Source: Candidatus Hydrogenedentes bacterium UBA2224 | Lineage (GTDB): Bacteria > Hydrogenedentota > Hydrogenedentia > Hydrogenedentales > SLHB01 | DNA length: 9,122 nt | Direction of reading: 5' to 3' | Assembly: GCA_002348185.1 (NCBI GenBank) | Contig: DDYW01000199.1 | Coordinates: 1 to 9,122, forward strand | Shown here: one piece after another, positions 5,994-9,122 of the stretch | How the letters are laid out: each line of letters starts with the position of its first letter | Numbering within the stretch: position 1 is the stretch's first letter | The notes under the pieces: generated by a model | Databases searched by the model: none | What the model was told of the DNA's origin: nothing | The model's input: only the letters and a program-made list of their open reading frames with translations | Position numbers and translations under genes: made by a program

Positions 5994-7991
5994 ATGATCG
6001 CGATCAGCGAAGACCCGAACTACAACCCGCGCAACCTGAGAAAACCGTCGTCGAGCGTGTGGTCGATCTACAAACGGCTGCTGGGGTACGCCCTTCGGTA
6101 CAAAGGGCGGTTGACGGTATCGGTTCTGCTCGCGCTGCTGGTCGCGGGTTCGTTCACGTCGATGATCGTGGGTCTTGCGGCGGTGGTGGACATTTCGCTC
6201 AGCGAGCCGGAGCCGCTGGGGGACGCCGGGGGCGGGAGCGAGACGCTTGAACAGGCGGAGGCGCGGGCGCTCAACGCGTTGACGGAGAAGTATGCGCCGC
6301 GGGCGGTGTCGGCGCTGAAGCCGTTGCGGTTCCTGCACGGGCTGGACGACGCCGCGGTGCAGGGCCGGGTGCACGATTTTCTGGGGGCGATGCGTTCGCG
6401 GCCGATGTATGCGATTCAGGTGGCGTGCGTGGTGCTGGTGCTGTTGTCGCTGCTGGCGGGGGTGGCGCGTTTTTTCCAGGAATACCTGGCGGGGACGATC
6501 GGCGCGAACATCTCGGTGGAGCTGGGCCGGGAGATGTACGCGAACATCATGCATCTGTCGCTGGGATTTTTTGAGAAGCACCCGACGGGGGAGCTGATTG
6601 CCCGGTTTTCGAACGACATCTTCCAGGTGAACCGGGGATTGTCGGGCGTTTTCGTTAAGCTGATGCGGGAGCCGATCAAGGCGGTGTTCTTCCTGATCAC
6701 GGCGTTGACGATTGACCCGCTGATGACGCTGGTGGGATTGTGCGTATTACCGCCGGTGGCGGGGGCGATCTACCAGTTGGGCCGCAAGTTTAAGAAGAGC
6801 GTGCGCCGTTCGCTGGAGAAGGTGGCGTCGATGGCCATGGTGGCGTCGGAGACGTTCAACGGGATCGCGATCGTCAAGGGCTTCTGCATGGAAGCGTATG
6901 AGATTGCGCGCACGAGCGTGGAGTTCGGCAAACTGCGCCGGTATCTCGTGAAGATGGTGAAAGTGGACGCGGCGGTTGGTCCGGTGGTGGAGTTCGTGCT
7001 GATTCTGGGCGTGGTGGCGCTGGTGGTGTTTGCCGGGACCCGGGTGATGAGTGCGGAGATGAGCCGGGGGGATGTGGCGGCGCTGATCTTCGCATTCGCG
7101 CTGATGCTGGACCCGCTGCGGAAGCTTTCGACGGTGAACAACCAGATTCAGACCAGCGTGGCAAGCGCGGAACGGGTGTTTGAGTTTATTGACATGCAGC
7201 CCGAGATCGTGGAGAAGGCGGGTGCGCGGCCCCTGCCGCGCCTGTCGGAGGCGATCCGTTTCGAGAACGTGCATTTTGCCTACAAACCGGGGGTGGAGGT
7301 TCTGAAAGGCATCGATCTCGAGGTGAACAAGGGCGAGATGGTCGCGCTGGTGGGGTTCAGCGGCTCCGGCAAGAGCACGATGGCAAAGCTCCTGCCGCGG
7401 TTTTACGACGTAAGCGCCGGAGCGGTGACGATCGACGGCATCGACATCCGGGAGGTGACGTTCGAGAGTCTCCGCGACCAGATCAGCATCGTGACCCAGG
7501 AGACGATCCTGTTCAACGAGTCGGTGCGCGACAATATCGCGTTTGGGCGGAAGGACTACACGGCGGAGCAGGTCAGGGATGCGGCGCGGGCCGCGTACGC
7601 CGACGCATTCATCGAGGCGTTGCCGGAAGGGTACGAGACGGTGATCGGAGAGGGCGGCGCGACGCTGTCGGGGGGGCAGCGGCAGCGTCTGGCGATTGCC
7701 CGGGCGATCATCAAGGACCCGGCCATCCTGATACTGGACGAGGCGACGTCGCACCTGGACTCGGAAAGCGAGCAGGCGATCCAGAAGGCGCTGGCGGGCT
7801 TTGTGCAGGGCCGCACGACGATCGTGATCGCGCACCGTCTGGCGACGGTGCAGCGCGCGGACCGGATCGTCGTGGTCGACCAGGGCCTGATCGCGGAGCA
7901 GGGGACGCATCAGGAGCTTCTGGCGATTGGCGGGATCTACCGCCGTTTGTACGAGCAACAACTCTTGTCGGGCGGCGAGGACGTGGCATGA
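5994..7991 (+). CDS. MsbA-like ABC exporter (fused membrane and ATPase domains)
   Basis: A 665-aa half-transporter of the type IV exporter fold, acting as a dimer in the inner membrane and using ATP to move lipids, peptides or drugs outward. Residues 30-400 form the transmembrane domain, with six expected helices (clear ones near 40-65, 139-160, 228-255 and 330-350). Residues 420-665 form the ATPase: Walker A GFSGSGKST (454-462), Q-loop Q502, signature LSGGQ (558-562), Walker B ILILDEA (578-584), D-loop SHLD, and switch His614. Residues 68-137, between helices 1 and 2, are a longer than usual hydrophilic loop. ATG 5994 is the first in-frame Met downstream of a non-coding-looking stretch; its ribosome site is weak. 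The open frame reaches back to 5541 but overlaps the nitroreductase gene. The stop overlaps the next start (ATGA). Substrate unknown; assigning msbA would be overcalling. Confidence 0.93.
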   Translation: MIAISEDPNYNPRNLRKPSSSVWSIYKRLLGYALRYKGRLTVSVLLALLVAGSFTSMIVGLAAVVDISLSEPEPLGDAGGGSETLEQAEARALNALTEKYAPRAVSALKPLRFLHGLDDAAVQGRVHDFLGAMRSRPMYAIQVACVVLVLLSLLAGVARFFQEYLAGTIGANISVELGREMYANIMHLSLGFFEKHPTGELIARFSNDIFQVNRGLSGVFVKLMREPIKAVFFLITALTIDPLMTLVGLCVLPPVAGAIYQLGRKFKKSVRRSLEKVASMAMVASETFNGIAIVKGFCMEAYEIARTSVEFGKLRRYLVKMVKVDAAVGPVVEFVLILGVVALVVFAGTRVMSAEMSRGDVAALIFAFALMLDPLRKLSTVNNQIQTSVASAERVFEFIDMQPEIVEKAGARPLPRLSEAIRFENVHFAYKPGVEVLKGIDLEVNKGEMVALVGFSGSGKSTMAKLLPRFYDVSAGAVTIDGIDIREVTFESLRDQISIVTQETILFNESVRDNIAFGRKDYTAEQVRDAARAAYADAFIEALPEGYETVIGEGGATLSGGQRQRLAIARAIIKDPAILILDEATSHLDSESEQAIQKALAGFVQGRTTIVIAHRLATVQRADRIVVVDQGLIAEQGTHQELLAIGGIYRRLYEQQLLSGGEDVA

Positions 7992-8671
7992 AGCCGGGGA
8001 TTTCGCTCGCCGCTCTGGCACTCCTCGTGCTGGGCGGCTGCGGCCCGGAAGAACCGGCGGGCCCGGGTCCGTCCGCGCCGTCCGGGGCGGACGGGGGCGC
8101 ATCGGCGCGGGCCCCGGCGCAGGGAAGTACGCGGGGGCCGGTGGTGGTTGTGGACCGGGAGGGGCGCCCGCTGGCCAACATGCTCCCGATCGCCACGGAA
8201 ACCCCCAACGCGTTCGAAACCCCGCGGGTGCAGGGCCCCTTGACCGGGGCGGACGGGACGAGCGAGCTGGCGCTGCCGCGCGATGTGCATCTGTATGTGC
8301 GGGCCTGGGACCCGGCGATGCGCCTGTTTCCGAACAACTTCTACGAGGTCCTGCCGCCCACGGGCGCGGCGACGGAGACGATGACCATCACGATGGTGGA
8401 GGGCGCGAGGCTGGCCATGACGCTGCTCAACGCCGCGCAGGAACCGGCGGCGGACGAGAACGTGGGTCTGATGATGTTTCATGGGGTGCACGGCGCGTGG
8501 TGGCCCGGTGAAGGCGATACGGATGCCCAGGGCCGGGTGGTGTTTGAGCGGGTGCCTCCGGGGGAATACACGATCAAGGTAAAGGCGCTCGCGAGCGGGC
8601 AGCTCGAGATCGGCGGCGTGATTCTGCCTCCCGGTGGCGAGACGGACCTGGGGCCTGTGACGCTGCAATAA
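7988..8671 (+). CDS. Predicted lipoprotein with repeated beta-sandwich-like domains
   Basis: A 227-aa protein with a type II signal peptide: Lys2, hydrophobic core SLAALALLVLGG, and lipobox LGGC with the modified Cys at 18. Gly at +2 is no inner-membrane retention signal by the E. coli rule, so outer-membrane anchoring is plausible. Residues 20-48 are a Pro/Gly/Ala-rich tether. Two segments (about 50-136 and 137-200) look like small Ig-like or carboxypeptidase-regulatory folds: VVVVDREGRPLANML, GADGTSELALPRD, then DTDAQGRVVFERVPPGEYTIKV, the last being a common signature of such domains. No enzyme motif is seen. The ATG overlaps the exporter stop codon (ATGA) and GAGG lies 7 nt upstream, so the two genes are translationally coupled. 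It may be a partner or cargo-handling component of the exporter, or simply co-transcribed. Confidence 0.87.
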   Translation: MKPGISLAALALLVLGGCGPEEPAGPGPSAPSGADGGASARAPAQGSTRGPVVVVDREGRPLANMLPIATETPNAFETPRVQGPLTGADGTSELALPRDVHLYVRAWDPAMRLFPNNFYEVLPPTGAATETMTITMVEGARLAMTLLNAAQEPAADENVGLMMFHGVHGAWWPGEGDTDAQGRVVFERVPPGEYTIKVKALASGQLEIGGVILPPGGETDLGPVTLQ

Positions 8672-8672
8672 G

Positions 8673-8689
8673 GCGCCGGGGGCGTTTTT
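8673..8689 (+). terminator. Weak intrinsic terminator after the lipoprotein gene
   Basis: CGCC (8674-8677) and GGCG (8681-8684) flank a GGG loop and are followed by TTTTT (8685-8689), directly after the stop codon. The T-run position is right, but the stem has only 4-5 pairs, so termination may be partial. A second hairpin without a T-run (CCGGC/GCCGG) lies at 8701-8714. Confidence 0.4.
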
Positions 8690-8734
8690 CAGTGCAGATG
8701 CCGGCGCATGCCGGGCGGAGGCTCCAGCGCGGAA

Positions 8735-8761
8735 GTATGGACAGTATGGACGGGATGGACG
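8735..8761. repeat. Three tandem 9-bp repeats (GTATGGACR type)
   Basis: GTATGGACA, GTATGGACG and GGATGGACG follow each other without spacing. On the reverse strand they read as repeated GTCCAT. They lie in the gene-free region 8672-9122. Short tandem GTCCAT nonamers are a recurring intergenic motif in some bacteria; their role is not known to me. Confidence 0.7.
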
Positions 8762-8820
8762 CGGATACTTGGGCTGAAGAGTCCACCCCCGTCCGCTTCG
8801 CGGCCACCCCCGCCAGCGGG

Positions 8821-8943
8821 GGACACAAGACGGGGACGCGCGAATTTGGCGCCCGCGCCTTGCTTTGGCGAAAGCACCGAGGACATCGAGTTCGGACACA
8901 CAACCGGGACGTGCGAATCTGGTTCCCTTGCCTTGGGTTGGAG
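8821..8943. repeat. Degenerate 50-bp direct repeat pair, 73 bp apart
   Basis: Segments 8821-8870 and 8894-8943 both begin GGACACA and align without gaps, with 38 of 50 positions identical (for example GGGACGCGCGAAT against GGGACGTGCGAAT). The first ends next to a TGCTTT/AAAGCA hairpin (8861-8876). The GGACAC-rich sequence resembles mobile intergenic repeats, and the divergence suggests old copies. No gene is supported here; the long open frames on both strands reflect GC-rich composition and repeats. Confidence 0.6.
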
Positions 8944-8961
8944 GAGTATGCCCCCGGTCCC

Positions 8962-9122
8962 CCGAGTCCCGCAGGGACGACAGACAATAGCCCACCACTT
9001 CAGTGGTGGGAACCCCCGTTCCCTCAAACCCCGAGTCCCGCAGGGACGACAGACAATAGCCCACCACTTCAGTGGTGGGAACCCCCGTTCCCTCAAACCC
9101 CGAGTCCCGTAGGGACGGCAGA
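8962..9122 (+). repeat. 69-bp tandem repeat carrying paired hairpins (2 exact copies plus a partial third)
   Basis: Copies at 8962-9030 and 9031-9099 are identical; a third begins at 9100 and is cut by the window end, with 2 differences in its first 23 bases. Each unit holds a short hairpin GTCCC-GCA-GGGAC (8966-8978), a 12-nt linker GACAGACAATAG, and a longer hairpin CCCACCACT/AGTGGTGGG (8991-8999 with 9002-9010). The CCCCCGGTCCC just before the first copy resembles the end of a unit, so the array probably extends left in decayed form. Because 69 is a multiple of 3, open frames pass through on both strands, but these look spurious. The plan matches REP/REPIN-type elements; copying by a RAYT-like transposase is inference, and none is encoded in the window. 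Confidence 0.85.

Noticed and set aside
6747..9067. Minus-strand open frames of 451 and 376 aa
   Set aside because: They oppose the exporter and lipoprotein and run into the 69-bp repeat, whose length divisible by 3 keeps frames open; composition is Arg/His/Pro-rich.
8962..9122. CRISPR array
   Set aside because: The whole 69-bp unit is repeated with no variable spacers, and no cas gene is present.

Overview
This is a high-GC bacterial chromosomal segment that starts inside a ribosomal RNA operon and continues into a compact set of protein genes. The envelope genes (an MsbA-type ABC exporter, a lipoprotein with a clear lipobox, and a secreted membrane-anchored TPM protein) suggest a Gram-negative organism. 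The GC-rich two-hairpin intergenic repeats resemble those I associate with poorly characterised high-GC lineages such as Planctomycetota or Candidatus Hydrogenedentota. That placement is a guess from general impression; the 23S fragment would settle it.

Layout, left to right. (1) 1-692: the 3' end of 23S rRNA, a short spacer without a tRNA, 5S rRNA, and a very strong intrinsic terminator, all on +. (2) 693-881: a gene-free convergent region with three GC-rich hairpins. (3) 882-5058, minus strand: four closely packed genes, read right to left as TPM-domain protein (267 aa), second TPM-like membrane protein (226 aa), a 753-aa multidomain protein ending in a GT-A glycosyltransferase, and a small cupin. 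A good sigma70-type promoter lies just upstream at 5089-5118, and a 24-bp perfect palindrome separates the second and third genes. (4) 5300-5791, minus: a short nitroreductase-family protein. (5) 5792-5993: a divergent regulatory region. (6) 5994-8671, plus: an ABC exporter translationally coupled (ATGA) to a predicted lipoprotein with beta-sandwich-like repeats. (7) 8672-9122: a gene-free region dense in repeats: a triple 9-bp repeat, a degenerate 50-bp repeat pair, and an exact 69-bp tandem repeat that runs off the window end.

Functionally, the minus-strand operon combines envelope-associated TPM proteins with a cytosolic sugar transferase, which hints at envelope or polysaccharide work. 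The plus-strand pair looks like an export and lipoprotein module. No known defence, CRISPR, toxin-antitoxin or biosynthetic cluster is present. The least explained parts are the architecture of the glycosyltransferase fusion protein and the paired-hairpin repeats, which occur in related form but opposite orientation on both sides of the protein-coding block.
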